From positions 2,385,501-2,449,500 of the forward strand of contig NZ_CP022684.1 of assembly GCF_002863865.1 (NCBI RefSeq): DNA of 64,000 bases. Reading direction: 5' to 3'. A program made the position numbers and the translations under genes. This stretch comes from Ketobacter alkanivorans (lineage in GTDB: Bacteria > Pseudomonadota > Gammaproteobacteria > Pseudomonadales > Ketobacteraceae). The notes beneath the pieces were generated by a model, which was not told the DNA's origin, did not search any database, and was given only the letters and a program-made list of their open reading frames with translations. Numbering within the stretch: the stretch's first letter is position 1; each line of letters opens with the position of its first letter. Below are positions 1 to 9,394 of the stretch, piece by piece.

Positions 1-1
1 T

Positions 2-168
<167 letters not shown>

Positions 169-169
<1 letters not shown>

Positions 170-765
170 TGGCCATCAGCGAACGTAAAGCGTCCCGTAA
201 AGAACAGATCCTGCAGGCTCTGGCCCACATGCTGGAAGCCAGCCCCGGTGGCCGCATCACCACAGCGGCCCTGGCCAAAGAAGTCGGGGTTTCGGAAGCT
301 GCCCTGTATCGCCACTTTCCCAGCAAAGCCAAGATGTTTGAAGGGCTGATCGAATTCATCGAAACCTCCCTGTTTTCCCGCATCACCCTGATTCTGAAAG
401 AAGAGCCCGACAGCACCCAGCAGTGTGGACAGATTCTGCATCTGCTGCTGGCGTTCTCCGAAAAAAACCCCGGCATCACCCGCATCCTCACCGGCGATGC
501 CATCACCGGTGAGACCGATCGCCTGCGCCAACGCGTCGTGCAATTATTCGATCGCATCGAAACCCAGTTAAAACAGATCCTGCGAGAAGCGGAGCTCAAA
601 GAAGGCAAGCGCACCCAGTTAACAGCGGTGCAAAGCGCCAACCTGATGCTGTCGGCTGCGGAAGGTCGTATCTGTCAGTATGTGCGCTCCGGGTTTACCC
701 GATCGCCGATTGAGAGTTGGGATGATCAATGGAAGCTGCTGTCGCTGAGTCTGTTCCGCGCCTGA
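169..765 (+). CDS. slmA: Nucleoid occlusion factor SlmA (TetR family)
   Basis: A 198-residue TetR-fold DNA-binding protein. SlmA binds specific sites over the nucleoid and antagonises FtsZ polymerisation so that septa do not form across unsegregated chromosomes. The N-terminal helix-turn-helix is clear ('TTAALAKEVGVSEAALYRHF', about residues 32-51), and the long conserved C-terminal body with 'GDAITGETDRLRQRV' and 'SAAEGRICQYVRSGF' is specific to SlmA rather than a generic TetR repressor. Length equals the family norm. The start overlaps the argB stop by one base. Convergent with the DUF4124 gene that ends four bases downstream. Confidence 0.95.
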
Positions 766-769
766 AAAC

Positions 770-1417
770 CTAGCGCCCTTCAAGGGCCTTTTGTTTCTGA
801 TCCTGCAAGTACTTAAGACGATCAATGTCCTCTTGATACGCCTTACGGATTACCAGTTTTTCCTGTTCTTTTTCTTCTATGGACTCTTCGGCCTGTTGGA
901 TCTGACGCGCAAAGCTATCCATTTTTTCCACCAGAAAATCCGGCACAGCCTGCCCTGCGCGCTCTTTTTCAGCAGCCTGCGACTGCGCCTGATTGTATTC
1001 GCCTTTTAGCTTCAGAATATTCCCCTTGGTGACACTGATGTACACCTCAAGGGCTTCGAGCTTGCGATCCCGCGCCCGCTCGGCGTCTTTTGGGCTGCTG
1101 AAGATGGAAAGCAGCTTTTTGTCACGTCGTGCCTGCTCGGCCTGCTGATGTTGACTGCGCTGCTCCACCTCCAATGCATCCAATTCCTCCGCTGTTAATG
1201 CCCGGGGCACCACCTTCACCACCAACCCGCGCTCGTTCAATACCTCATAACCCTTGTGCACTACATTGGGGGGTAAAGTCTGGGTGATCACCTTGTGACC
1301 TTCATCATTTTCATAACGATAGAAACTGATCGCCGCAACACTGTGACTGAACAGCACAGCAATCAGCAAAAGAATCAGGTTTTGCGGTTTTGACAACACG
1401 TTCTCGTCTATCTCCAA
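770..1417 (-). CDS. DUF4124-domain secreted protein with coiled coil
   Basis: A 215-residue protein of unknown function. A hydrophobic segment at about residues 13-29 ending 'SVAA' fits a signal peptide or membrane anchor. Residues 30-75 ('SFYRYENDEGHKVITQTLPP') match the DUF4124 pattern of a short periplasmic domain that typically reads 'YRW.DE.G..vysd.lPp'. The rest is a charged, Glu/Lys/Gln-rich helix predicted to form a coiled coil (about 85-210). The ORF runs right against the slmA stop on the other strand. The N-terminal start is uncertain because several in-frame starts precede the hydrophobic segment. No function is claimed. Confidence 0.8.
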   Translation of the reverse strand: MEIDENVLSKPQNLILLLIAVLFSHSVAAISFYRYENDEGHKVITQTLPPNVVHKGYEVLNERGLVVKVVPRALTAEELDALEVEQRSQHQQAEQARRDKKLLSIFSSPKDAERARDRKLEALEVYISVTKGNILKLKGEYNQAQSQAAEKERAGQAVPDFLVEKMDSFARQIQQAEESIEEKEQEKLVIRKAYQEDIDRLKYLQDQKQKALEGR

Positions 1418-1892
1418 CGTTTACTGGCTATATGAATACTGACTATAAGATTACTAAACTAAGTGTACATTTAGCGGCGCTGAATCCCGCAAACCGCCGT
1501 ATTCCACTCACTGTGACCACTCAGATCCCGTTTTATTACACTGTAAACCAAATCAAACGCATTACAACGCTCTCACAACCCCACATCGCCCCGAATCAAA
1601 GACTTACCCTATTCATTCTAGACGCTGGTTTGCGCTCCATGACAATTCAAGCGCAATTATGGTTGTCATCCTAGCACCTGCTCACTGAACCGCAGCTTAA
1701 CCCGTGCTTAACGGCAGGCAGTGCATGGCCTGGCCCAGCGTGTGGATTACCATTGTAGCTGTCACCGAAACCTAATTATCTTATAGTTGTATTGTAGATG
1801 CCTGTGGCCTGTATTTTTTGTGAACAGTGTCTATATTCAATGATGGCAGGATTCTAATTACAACGCCGCTGGCAACATTAGAGGTATTCCCT
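1418..1892. other. Intergenic region, no gene recognised
   Basis: About 475 bases between the divergently placed DUF4124 gene and the receiver gene. It is more AT-rich than its neighbours. I see no convincing ORF, tRNA or terminator. It holds two interleaved inverted repeats at 1630-1669 (listed separately as a finding). A GAGG ribosome binding site lies at 1881-1884 ahead of the ATG at 1893. Confidence 0.5.
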
Positions 1893-2270
1893 ATGCAGCA
1901 CCCATTCAATATTCTGTGTGTAGACGATGATCTAGGATTTCGGCGCTATTTAAGCAAGTCGCTGGACAGTAGCTTCGACGTAAAATTCTACGCTCTGGGT
2001 TTTGAATGTCTGGCCAAATGCCAACAATGGAACTACGACCTGATTTTGATCGACGCCACCTTGCCGGATATGGTGTCAGAGCAGCTGGTTGAAAAGCTGA
2101 AAGCCATGCCCGAAGCCGCCTCTATCCCCCTCGTTATTATTTCTTATAAAGATTCAGAAAAGGAACGTGCCCGCTTCGCCAAGTGTGGCTGCGATCATTT
2201 TCTCAGCAAAGTGGCCAGCCCGCAGGAAATCAAAGCCATGCTGGCCAACGCCATCAACGAAGCCGCCTGA
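1893..2270 (+). CDS. Stand-alone response-regulator receiver protein
   Basis: A 125-residue CheY-like receiver with no output domain. It carries the acidic pocket ('CVDDD', residues 8-12), the phosphoacceptor region 'LILIDATLPD' (Asp near residue 53), and a late Lys in 'HFLSKV' as the conserved lysine. I prefer the ATG at 1893 over the upstream start at 1827 because GAGG sits 8 bases before it and the receiver fold begins right there. It may work as a phosphorelay shuttle or protein-interaction switch. No cognate kinase is adjacent. It converges on the CHAD gene. Confidence 0.85.
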   Translation: MQHPFNILCVDDDLGFRRYLSKSLDSSFDVKFYALGFECLAKCQQWNYDLILIDATLPDMVSEQLVEKLKAMPEAASIPLVIISYKDSEKERARFAKCGCDHFLSKVASPQEIKAMLANAINEAA

Positions 2271-2282
2271 ACCGGCGGCTTC
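2259..2282. terminator. Hairpin between convergent genes
   Basis: A perfect 9-bp stem (GAAGCCGCC / GGCGGCTTC) with a 6-base loop spans the stop codons of the receiver gene and the CHAD gene. It lacks a good T-tract on either side, so it is a candidate bidirectional terminator or RNA-stabilising hairpin rather than a classic intrinsic terminator. Confidence 0.45.
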
Positions 2283-3183
2283 AGCTTGATCGAGCCAATT
2301 TAACCGGGTTGTGTGGGCGGGCAAACACACTCTCAAACAAACCCTGACATTGGCTCTTGTCCACTCGCTTCTGCTCCATCAGCCAGGACAGCATTAACAG
2401 CGCCGCCTGCTCCAGCGCTTCATCCTGCTTCTTGGCCAGCAACCCGTTAAGAGCCTGCTCCAGCACGCAACGGTCGTGAAACCCACCCAACAATTCCCCC
2501 AGCTGCTTAAGCTGTTTGATCAACGCCTTATCCCTTGGACGGGGCCCGGCCACTATCATCTGTAATTGATATAAGTAATATTTGGTCCACTTCCGACAAC
2601 AATGATACACCTCGTCATCATCCGACGACTCCGCCTCATAGGCCAGCTTACGCGCTTTGCGATACGCAAACTCAACACCGCTCTCATAATCCGGGGCTTT
2701 CTTACCCTTGAGCGAATCCTTCCACAGCTGCTGGATGCGTTGCAATGCTGCAATCGGCTCAAGCGGCTCCGCCTTCACTGCTACCTGCTGCAGACGCGCC
2801 TCAAAACATCGCATCAGTGGCTGCATGTCCTGATCATTACTCTGTTGAAACACCTCCACCAGATGACACAGAGTTTCATATTGCGCCACGGCATCGCGCT
2901 GCCCTGACCAGGAATCGGCCAATGCCTTTATAGGGCGCTCCACCGCTTTAATCGTGGCTTTACTGGCCACCGGACGATACAGCTGCAACAGCGCCCGCAG
3001 CCGTTTGGTGCAGACCCGCAAGCGATGAACAAGGTGAGGAGGGAGCGACGTTAAAACCGCTGCATCAGAAGAAGCTGCCGTGGCAGCGGGTTGTGCCTCA
3101 GCCTCAAGGCTAGTGAGCAGCTTGCCAATTCGAAGTTTGGCGGACTTATACACTGGATCTGGCCGGGTACGGGATTGAGTCAT
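2281..3183 (-). CDS. CHAD-domain protein
   Basis: A 300-residue helical protein with the conserved-histidine alpha-helical domain (CHAD). The hallmark basic/His repeats are visible: 'HLVHRLRVCTKRLRALLQLY' near residues 50-70 and 'VYHCCRKWTKYYLYQLQMI' near residue 192, with further Arg/Lys clusters. CHAD domains are known to bind inorganic polyphosphate, and they are often found near polyphosphate enzymes or fused to CYTH domains. Here there is no CYTH fusion. A PPK2 gene lies 7 kb away in the same window. Cytoplasmic; no signal peptide. The molecular role is inferred from the domain only. Confidence 0.85.
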   Translation of the reverse strand: MTQSRTRPDPVYKSAKLRIGKLLTSLEAEAQPAATAASSDAAVLTSLPPHLVHRLRVCTKRLRALLQLYRPVASKATIKAVERPIKALADSWSGQRDAVAQYETLCHLVEVFQQSNDQDMQPLMRCFEARLQQVAVKAEPLEPIAALQRIQQLWKDSLKGKKAPDYESGVEFAYRKARKLAYEAESSDDDEVYHCCRKWTKYYLYQLQMIVAGPRPRDKALIKQLKQLGELLGGFHDRCVLEQALNGLLAKKQDEALEQAALLMLSWLMEQKRVDKSQCQGLFESVFARPHNPVKLARSS

Positions 3184-3261
3184 CCGCCTATTGTACCCTA
3201 GCCAAACCCGTGAACAGGAGGCCTTTAACGTGACGTTTTAATGACAGCGCACCGGTACTGC

Positions 3262-3915
3262 CTACTGCACACCGTATTGATCGCGATAGGCTTTTACCTT
3301 GGGCAGGTGCTGCGCCAGCGAGCCCGAGGCCTGCTCCTCCATGTAGCGGATAAGCTGATTCAGATTGATGATGCTGATTACCGGTATACCGAAATCCCGC
3401 TCCACCTCTTGAATAGCCGACAACTCCGCTTTGCCCTTTTCCTGGCGATCCAGCGCCACCACCACACCAGCCGGTTTAGCGTCGGTTTGACCGATGATGT
3501 CCATCACCTCACGAATAGCCGTACCCGCGGTGATCACGTCATCCACAATCAGAACCTGACCTTGCAGCGGTGCACCGACCAGCGTGCCCCCTTCGCCATG
3601 GCCCTTGGCTTCCTTGCGGTTGAAGCACCAGGGCAGATCCCTGCCATGATTATCCGCCAGCGCAATAGCCGCTGCCGAGGCAATGGGAATACCTTTATAG
3701 GCCGGACCAAACAACACATCAAACGCCACACCGCTGTCGGCGATGGCCGCAGCGTAAAATCGGCCCAGCTTAGCCAACGCCAGGCCACTGTTAAACAGGC
3801 CTGCGTTAAAAAAGTAAGGGCTGTTGCGCCCCGATTTGAGGGTAAACTCCCCAAACCGCAGCACGTCCAGACTCAAGGCAAACTCAATAAAGTCACGCTG
3901 ATAAGGCTTGATCAT
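3262..3915 (-). CDS. pyrE: Orotate phosphoribosyltransferase
   Basis: A 217-residue type I phosphoribosyltransferase that joins orotate to PRPP to give orotidine 5'-phosphate in pyrimidine synthesis. The PRPP loop '[19 protein letters not shown]' (about residues 121-139) and the family segments '[18 protein letters not shown]' and '[13 protein letters not shown]' are intact. It lies 3 bases downstream of the rph stop on the same strand, the classic rph-pyrE arrangement of enterics. Pseudomonas has crc between these genes; it is absent here. No pyrE attenuator was identified. Confidence 0.97.
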   Translation of the reverse strand: MIKPYQRDFIEFALSLDVLRFGEFTLKSGRNSPYFFNAGLFNSGLALAKLGRFYAAAIADSGVAFDVLFGPAYKGIPIASAAAIALADNHGRDLPWCFNRKEAKGHGEGGTLVGAPLQGQVLIVDDVITAGTAIREVMDIIGQTDAKPAGVVVALDRQEKGKAELSAIQEVERDFGIPVISIINLNQLIRYMEEQASGSLAQHLPKVKAYRDQYGVQ

Positions 3916-3918
3916 CGC

Positions 3919-4635
3919 TTACCACCCCAGCGCTTTCTGCTGCAGTGCAAACAACTCCTTGATGCCCTTGTCGGCCAAATCCATCATGGCGTCCATCTCT
4001 TCCCGCTTGAAGGGCTCAGCTTCTGCAGTGCCTTGCACTTCTACCATGCCACCGTGCTGGGTCATCACTACGTTCATGTCCGTTTCGGCTTTGGAATCTT
4101 CCGGGTAATCCAGATCCAATACAGGGGTGCCTTTGTACATACCCACTGAAACAGACGCAATCAGACGCAGCAGAGGGTCATTTTTGATCATATTTTTATT
4201 CAACATATGGGTAAGTGCGTCCACCATCGCCACACAACCACCGGTGATGGAAGCGGTACGGGTGCCGCCGTCCGCCTGAATCACATCGCAATCCACATAA
4301 ATCGTGTTTTCACCCACCTTCTTCAAATCCACCGCAGCGCGCAAGGAGCGGGCAATCAGGCGTTGAATCTCAAGAGTGCGGCCACCCTGCTTGCCACGGG
4401 CCGCTTCTCGACCATTACGGGTGCCGGTGGCACGGGGCAACATGCCGTATTCAGCCGTTATCCAGCCCTGCCCCTTGCCTTTCAGAAAGCGCGGTACGCC
4501 CTCTTCCACACTGGCGGTACAAATCACCTTGGTATTGCCGAATTCCACCAGCACTGCACCTTCCGCGTGGCAGGTGTAGTCTCGGGTAATGTTCACGTCG
4601 CGCATTTGATCAGGTTGGCGTCCGCTGGGTCGCAT
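3919..4635 (-). CDS. rph: Ribonuclease PH
   Basis: A 238-residue phosphorolytic 3'-5' exoribonuclease involved in tRNA 3'-end trimming and rRNA turnover. The family signatures '[20 protein letters not shown]' (N-terminus), '[20 protein letters not shown]' and '[18 protein letters not shown]' (phosphate and active-site region) are complete. The open frame extends 88 codons further upstream, but the conserved N-terminus begins at the ATG at 4635, so that start is chosen. First gene of the rph-pyrE operon and divergent from yicC across about 160 bases. Confidence 0.97.
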   Translation of the reverse strand: MRPSGRQPDQMRDVNITRDYTCHAEGAVLVEFGNTKVICTASVEEGVPRFLKGKGQGWITAEYGMLPRATGTRNGREAARGKQGGRTLEIQRLIARSLRAAVDLKKVGENTIYVDCDVIQADGGTRTASITGGCVAMVDALTHMLNKNMIKNDPLLRLIASVSVGMYKGTPVLDLDYPEDSKAETDMNVVMTQHGGMVEVQGTAEAEPFKREEMDAMMDLADKGIKELFALQQKALGW

Positions 4636-4794
4636 GGTGTGGCTCCTTGACAATTCTGTGATCTTAAGGCCGCACAGTATACTCAAAAACCACGGCGAAT
4701 TTGGAACAATTCTAACCCCGCCATTAGGAGGCTTTGGAAAAACTCGGTTAGAATGGTGCGCCATCCAACGGCCTGAACACAGGAGCAACACCCG

Positions 4795-5661
4795 ATGATC
4801 CGCAGCATGACCGCCTTCAGTCGCAAAGAACACACCGCCAGCTGGGGCACCCTGTCCTGGGAACTGCGCTCCGTGAATCATCGCTATCTGGAACTTCACC
4901 CCCGCCTGCCCGACACCCTGCGCGACCTGGAGAACCCCGTACGCGAGGCCCTGCGCAACGCCCTAAGTCGAGGCAAAGTGGAATGCACACTGAAGATCAA
5001 GGCCGAAAACCTCGCCCCCACCAGCCTGCAGATCAACGAAACCTTCGTCAAACAACTGCTGGACGCCGCCCATCACCTGGGCAACCTAACCGGCGATAGC
5101 GGTACGCTGTCCATGGCCACCCTGCTGAACTGGCCCGGCGTGGTGACAACACCGGAAACAGACCAATCCGAAATCCAGTTGGCAGCCCAGACGCTGTTGC
5201 AAGAAGCCCTTACCGACTTCATCGCCAACCGTGAGCGGGAAGGCCAGGTATTGCACAACATCATCAGCGATCGCCTGGACAAGATCGAAGAACAAGTAGC
5301 GATCGTACGCACCAACCTGCCTGAGATCCTGCAGGCACAAAAAGCAAAACTGAAAGCTCGCCTGGAGGAGCTTACCGCCAACGTGGACATGGACAGGCTG
5401 GAACAAGAGATCGTGTATCTGGCCCAAAAAGCCGATGTCGACGAAGAGCTGGATCGGCTGGTAACCCACGTTAAAGAAGTTCGTCGCACCCTAAACAAAG
5501 GGGGCGCAGCAGGGCGCCGCCTGGACTTTTTAATGCAGGAACTGAATCGCGAAGCCAACACGTTGGGCTCCAAATCCATCAATACCCTCACCACCCAGGC
5601 CTCGGTAGAACTGAAAGTATTGATTGAGCAAATGCGGGAACAGATCCAGAACATAGAGTGA
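4795..5661 (+). CDS. yicC: YicC family endoribonuclease
   Basis: A 288-residue YicC/YloC protein. It starts with the family signature '[12 protein letters not shown]', contains '[12 protein letters not shown]' early on, and ends with the highly conserved 'NRE.NT.GSK' region ('[14 protein letters not shown]'). YicC proteins are endoribonucleases; in Escherichia coli YicC promotes degradation of the sRNA RyhB. The central part is coiled coil. An AGGAGCAAC ribosome binding site precedes the ATG. The divergent position relative to rph is the same as in enterics and Pseudomonas. Confidence 0.95.
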   Translation: MIRSMTAFSRKEHTASWGTLSWELRSVNHRYLELHPRLPDTLRDLENPVREALRNALSRGKVECTLKIKAENLAPTSLQINETFVKQLLDAAHHLGNLTGDSGTLSMATLLNWPGVVTTPETDQSEIQLAAQTLLQEALTDFIANREREGQVLHNIISDRLDKIEEQVAIVRTNLPEILQAQKAKLKARLEELTANVDMDRLEQEIVYLAQKADVDEELDRLVTHVKEVRRTLNKGGAAGRRLDFLMQELNREANTLGSKSINTLTTQASVELKVLIEQMREQIQNIE

Positions 5662-5850
5662 TTGTCACGCCCCGTTTGCCCCACTCTCAACGCCTGTTTG
5701 AGCACCAAGTCAGACAGGCCTGGCACAACAGCTGATACAGCATAAAACCGGTTTGGCCTCTTCACGCTGCTAAAGCACCGTTTTCACACCTCTCTGCAAA
5801 CCGGCCCGGTGGTAAGCTTTTGGCAACCTAATCACCACGAAACCACCATC

Positions 5851-7197
5851 ATGATGAAATCCTTCCAACGCGGTATCGGACTGCTAATACTCTCTGCATT
5901 GCTGTTATTTTCCCACTCGGTCAGCGCGGGTCAGCACAGGCATCACACCCCCAAAACACCCCTTATATTTGTCCACGGCGGCGCGGGCTCTGCCTCACAG
6001 TTTGAATCCCAGGCCATGCGCCTCACCAGTAACGGCTACCCACAGAAACTGTTGTTCGCCCTGGAATACGATTCCTCATTCAGAATCGACACCGTGGACG
6101 CCGTGCATAACCGGCTAGATCAACTGATCAGCCGGGTACAGGCACAAACCGGTGCCTCGCAAGTGGATGTAATGGGGCATTCCTTGGGCACCTACGTATT
6201 GAACGGCTACCTCACCAGCAGCCCAGAACGGGCAGCCAATGTCGCCCATTACGTTAATCTGGACGGCTATTCTGCAGCAGCCGAACCAGGCGGAGTACCA
6301 ACCCTGGCACTGTGGGCCGAAATCGGTGAAGGTGGTCATGTAGGTGGGGCAATGAATATAACCGTCGCCGGCCAAACCCACGTTGAAACCGCAACCTCCG
6401 CCGAGTCATTTGGCTACCTGTACGAATTTCTCACCGGCAAAAAACCCCGCTCCTCCACAATTCGCGCCAGCCGCCGCCCCTTTGTTTCCATCGCCGGTCG
6501 CGCGGTGCTGTTTCCCTACAATATCGGTGTAGACGGTGCCCGGGTCGAGGTATACGAGGTAGATGGTACCACCGGGCAGCGCCTGCGCAGCTTTCCCAAG
6601 GCCCGGTTTGAAATCGATAGCAGTGGCGAATGGGGGCCCTTTTTCGGCTGGGCCGGTGCTTATTACGAATTCGTCATTGTGCGGGAAGGGCAGGAACATC
6701 ATATCTACAAGCAACCGTTCCTGCGGGATGATCATTTTGTACGCCTGCTCACCTCCGCCGTGGGTGGAGGCATCAGCGCCAACGTGGACTCTGCCCCCGA
6801 GCAATCCAACCTCATCATCAGCCGGGATAAGGAGTTCTGGGGTGAACGCCCGCTGCAAAACGACGTGCTCACCATCAACGGAATCAGCGTCATCAACGCC
6901 GCCAACAGCCCCTTCAGCAATCGCACCAACGTACTGTATTTCTTTGATCAGGGCAGCGACGGCGACAGTGATCTAAGCCAGCCCATTCCCTACTTTCACG
7001 GCCTGCCTTTTATTACCGGTAACGATCTGTTTATTCCTTCCAGCGACAAAGGAGACGACCGCATTCGCTTAACCCTGACGCCCCGTGGAGGTAATGGTGC
7101 ACTGCAGGTGTTGAACGTACCCAACTGGCCCTCGCCAGAGCACCGCATCACCGTAATGTTCAACGATTTTGTGCAAGATGACAGCGTGCCACGTTAA
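5851..7197 (+). CDS. Secreted lipase-like alpha/beta hydrolase
   Basis: About 448 residues with a signal peptide (residues 1-26, 'LLFSHSVSAG'). The alpha/beta hydrolase core has the oxyanion region 'LIFVHGGAGSASQF' and the nucleophile elbow 'VMGHSLGTYVL' (G-H-S-L-G). After about residue 205 come beta-rich segments with repeated 'Y...G..V.VYEVDGTTGQRL' type strands, resembling the C-terminal domains of Archaeoglobus-type long-chain lipases. The likely substrate is a lipid ester or short polyester, acting in the periplasm or outside the cell. The frame is also open from a GTG at 5809, but the signal peptide begins at the ATG pair at 5851/5854. Ends 10 bases from a convergent diguanylate cyclase gene. 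Confidence 0.8.
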   Translation: MMKSFQRGIGLLILSALLLFSHSVSAGQHRHHTPKTPLIFVHGGAGSASQFESQAMRLTSNGYPQKLLFALEYDSSFRIDTVDAVHNRLDQLISRVQAQTGASQVDVMGHSLGTYVLNGYLTSSPERAANVAHYVNLDGYSAAAEPGGVPTLALWAEIGEGGHVGGAMNITVAGQTHVETATSAESFGYLYEFLTGKKPRSSTIRASRRPFVSIAGRAVLFPYNIGVDGARVEVYEVDGTTGQRLRSFPKARFEIDSSGEWGPFFGWAGAYYEFVIVREGQEHHIYKQPFLRDDHFVRLLTSAVGGGISANVDSAPEQSNLIISRDKEFWGERPLQNDVLTINGISVINAANSPFSNRTNVLYFFDQGSDGDSDLSQPIPYFHGLPFITGNDLFIPSSDKGDDRIRLTLTPRGGNGALQVLNVPNWPSPEHRITVMFNDFVQDDSVPR

Positions 7198-7206
7198 TCA
7201 CGCCGC

Positions 7207-9048
7207 TTATTCGCTGGGCGCCACCACTACCCGGTTGCGCCCGGCTTTTTTGGCATCATACAGTGCTGCATCTGCCGCTCCGACCAACGCATCAATACCC
7301 TGATCCAAGCCCGGGCGCATCCCGGCAACCCCAATGCTGATGGTCATCACAATAGTGTGGCCTTCCCATTCTACCGGCGTCTCCGCCACTGCTTTGCGCA
7401 CACGCTCTGCAACCACAGCTGCGCCCTGCAGGTCTGTGTTACTGAGCATCACCGCAAACTCCTCTCCACCATAGCGGGCCACGAAATCACCGCTACGGGA
7501 CACATTGGATTGTAAAATATTCGCCAGATGTTTCAGCACAGCATCGCCGCCCAAATGGCCATACTTGTCGTTGATTCCCTTGAAATGATCACCGTCAATC
7601 ATTAACAAACACATCGTTAACGTATCGCGCTTAGCCTTGCTCCACTCCTGCTCCATCCGCTGATCCAGAAACTTACGGTTTTTTACCTGCGTCAATCCGT
7701 CGGTCAAACTCATTTCCAACAGCTTCTGATTGGCTTCGGCCAGTTCGTTTGTGCGCTCAGCCACTCGCGCCTCTAACTGCTGATTAGCATCAGTTTGCAC
7801 TTGCAAAAGTTGCGCTTGCGCTTCGTATCGCTTACGTCGCTCCATATTCATGCGATACGCTAACGCAAAGGAAAGCAGTAATCCCTCGGCTACTGCCCCG
7901 ATCTGCTGGCCGTATTCAAACAGAAAGATACTGGGCAGCCAGCCAAAGTGACTAAAGGTAATGGTCACGCTTCCCGCCAACAGCAAAAACCAGGCAATCG
8001 TGTAAAACCTAGCCAGTACTTCACCGCGATACCAAAGATAGCTACCTGTGATGATGCCACAGGTGGCCCCGGTAACCGAGAACAGCGCGACCAGCTTGAT
8101 GGTGACAATGTAGGGCAAAAACAAATTCAGCACAAAGCACACCAACCCTGCACCGCTGTGCCCCAGGAATATTGCCTTTACCCACCAGCTGAAACGCCCT
8201 AAGTTCAAAAACGAATAAGCAAACAGGCAGGCGGCAAAAATATTGGTGCTAATAGAGGCAACCAGCACCGGGTTATTGAGTTGTGGCCATTCCGGCCATG
8301 CATACTGCGCCAACACACCATGAAAACTCATCACTACAAAACTGATGGATATTACACTCAGCACATACCACAGATAGTTAAAATCACGGGTACCCAGCAA
8401 CAGAAAAAAGTTATACAGCGCCAACGCCAGCATCAGTCCGGCAAATGCCAGTTGCGGTGCGATGGCAAGCTGGTCATATTCAAAAAAAGCTTTCAGACTC
8501 CATAATTCAAGTGGAAGCTTAAGAGCCCCATAGGATTCTGCCCGTATCAACAACAGTGCGTCCTCACCGGCCTTCAGCTCAACCGGTATCAGAAAGCTGC
8601 GGTGGGCCAGCGCTCGCTCGCTAAAGGGTCGCTGATCCCCTGTCTGTGCCAACAAACTGACTTCACCCGCTGCGACAAAATACACATCCAGCAGATCCAG
8701 CATGGTATAAGGCATCTCCAGCATACCCGCCTCGTCCTGCTGCCCGGAATTGACCAGACGAATAGCAAACCAATGAGGGGTCACCCCCAACCCCAGATTC
8801 GGAACAGCCTCAGCACTGCGCTGCCATTTTGACTGGCCTGCCAAAGCAACAAAGTCTGCAACAGAGGTGCGATCCTCTCCCTCTTCCAAATAAACAAGAT
8901 TCTCATTTAGCACCAAATGACGGTCAAAGCCTGCAATGTCCACGCTCTGGACATCATGAATAGCATCCGCTTGAGCACCGCCAACCCACAGGCAAAGCAA
9001 CAGAAAAATCAATTTACAGAACTTACCTTCGAACCACTTTGGCGGCAT
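7207..9048 (-). CDS. 7TM-DISM sensor diguanylate cyclase
   Basis: A 613-residue membrane sensor that makes cyclic di-GMP from GTP. Order: signal peptide (about 1-28), periplasmic 7TMR-DISMED2-type jelly-roll (about 45-180, 'LGLGVTPHWFAIRLVNSG'), seven membrane helices (about 195-400, 7TMR-DISM_7TM), a coiled-coil linker, and a GGDEF domain with the active motif 'YGGEEF'. Five residues upstream lies 'RSGD', a match to the RxxD inhibitory site, so product feedback is likely. The periplasmic domain is thought to bind carbohydrates in relatives. Monocistronic; convergent with the lipase-like gene. Confidence 0.93.
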   Translation of the reverse strand: MPPKWFEGKFCKLIFLLLCLWVGGAQADAIHDVQSVDIAGFDRHLVLNENLVYLEEGEDRTSVADFVALAGQSKWQRSAEAVPNLGLGVTPHWFAIRLVNSGQQDEAGMLEMPYTMLDLLDVYFVAAGEVSLLAQTGDQRPFSERALAHRSFLIPVELKAGEDALLLIRAESYGALKLPLELWSLKAFFEYDQLAIAPQLAFAGLMLALALYNFFLLLGTRDFNYLWYVLSVISISFVVMSFHGVLAQYAWPEWPQLNNPVLVASISTNIFAACLFAYSFLNLGRFSWWVKAIFLGHSGAGLVCFVLNLFLPYIVTIKLVALFSVTGATCGIITGSYLWYRGEVLARFYTIAWFLLLAGSVTITFSHFGWLPSIFLFEYGQQIGAVAEGLLLSFALAYRMNMERRKRYEAQAQLLQVQTDANQQLEARVAERTNELAEANQKLLEMSLTDGLTQVKNRKFLDQRMEQEWSKAKRDTLTMCLLMIDGDHFKGINDKYGHLGGDAVLKHLANILQSNVSRSGDFVARYGGEEFAVMLSNTDLQGAAVVAERVRKAVAETPVEWEGHTIVMTISIGVAGMRPGLDQGIDALVGAADAALYDAKKAGRNRVVVAPSE

Positions 9049-9394
9049 ACCAAAATCCTAGCGAGAGCTCAGAGTCAATTTAAGGGCTGGTTATGTGGAC
9101 ATGACTTCCCCAGCCTACTTATCAAGCATAGCAGAGCATTTCCGACTGCCATTTCTGCTCTGCCTCATTGCGTCTTGACAGCATTAAGCTACGGGCAAAC
9201 CTTAAAACGGCCCAAGTGAGGGGCTGCAGAAAGCTTAAAGCGCCAGCCTAGTTATTCTTAACACATCTAATCAGCTGACATTCAGAACCAATCGTTCTCA
9301 ACATCATTGTCGCAGCTGATTCAAGTCATGCACAAAGCACGCATTGTCCTCCATACTTAACCGTTCCTATCAACACTCTGCCTACGAGGTGACA
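9049..9394. other. Intergenic region ahead of ppk2
   Basis: About 345 bases between the divergent diguanylate cyclase gene and the chosen ppk2 start. I see no convincing gene. The last 50 bases are open in the ppk2 frame from a TTG at 9344, so the true ppk2 start may lie inside this stretch. Promoters for both flanking genes should be here, but no strong -35/-10 pair stood out. Confidence 0.4.

Noticed and set aside
1390..1674. 94-codon plus-strand frame in the gap after the DUF4124 gene
   Set aside because: No ribosome binding site, low-complexity composition, overlaps the 5' end of the DUF4124 gene, no recognisable domain.
3241..4149. 302-codon plus-strand frame over pyrE and rph
   Set aside because: Antisense shadow of two certain housekeeping genes; translation is His/Gln-rich nonsense without family features.
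5073..5765. 230-codon minus-strand frame over yicC
   Set aside because: Ser/Arg-rich shadow of yicC; no start signal.
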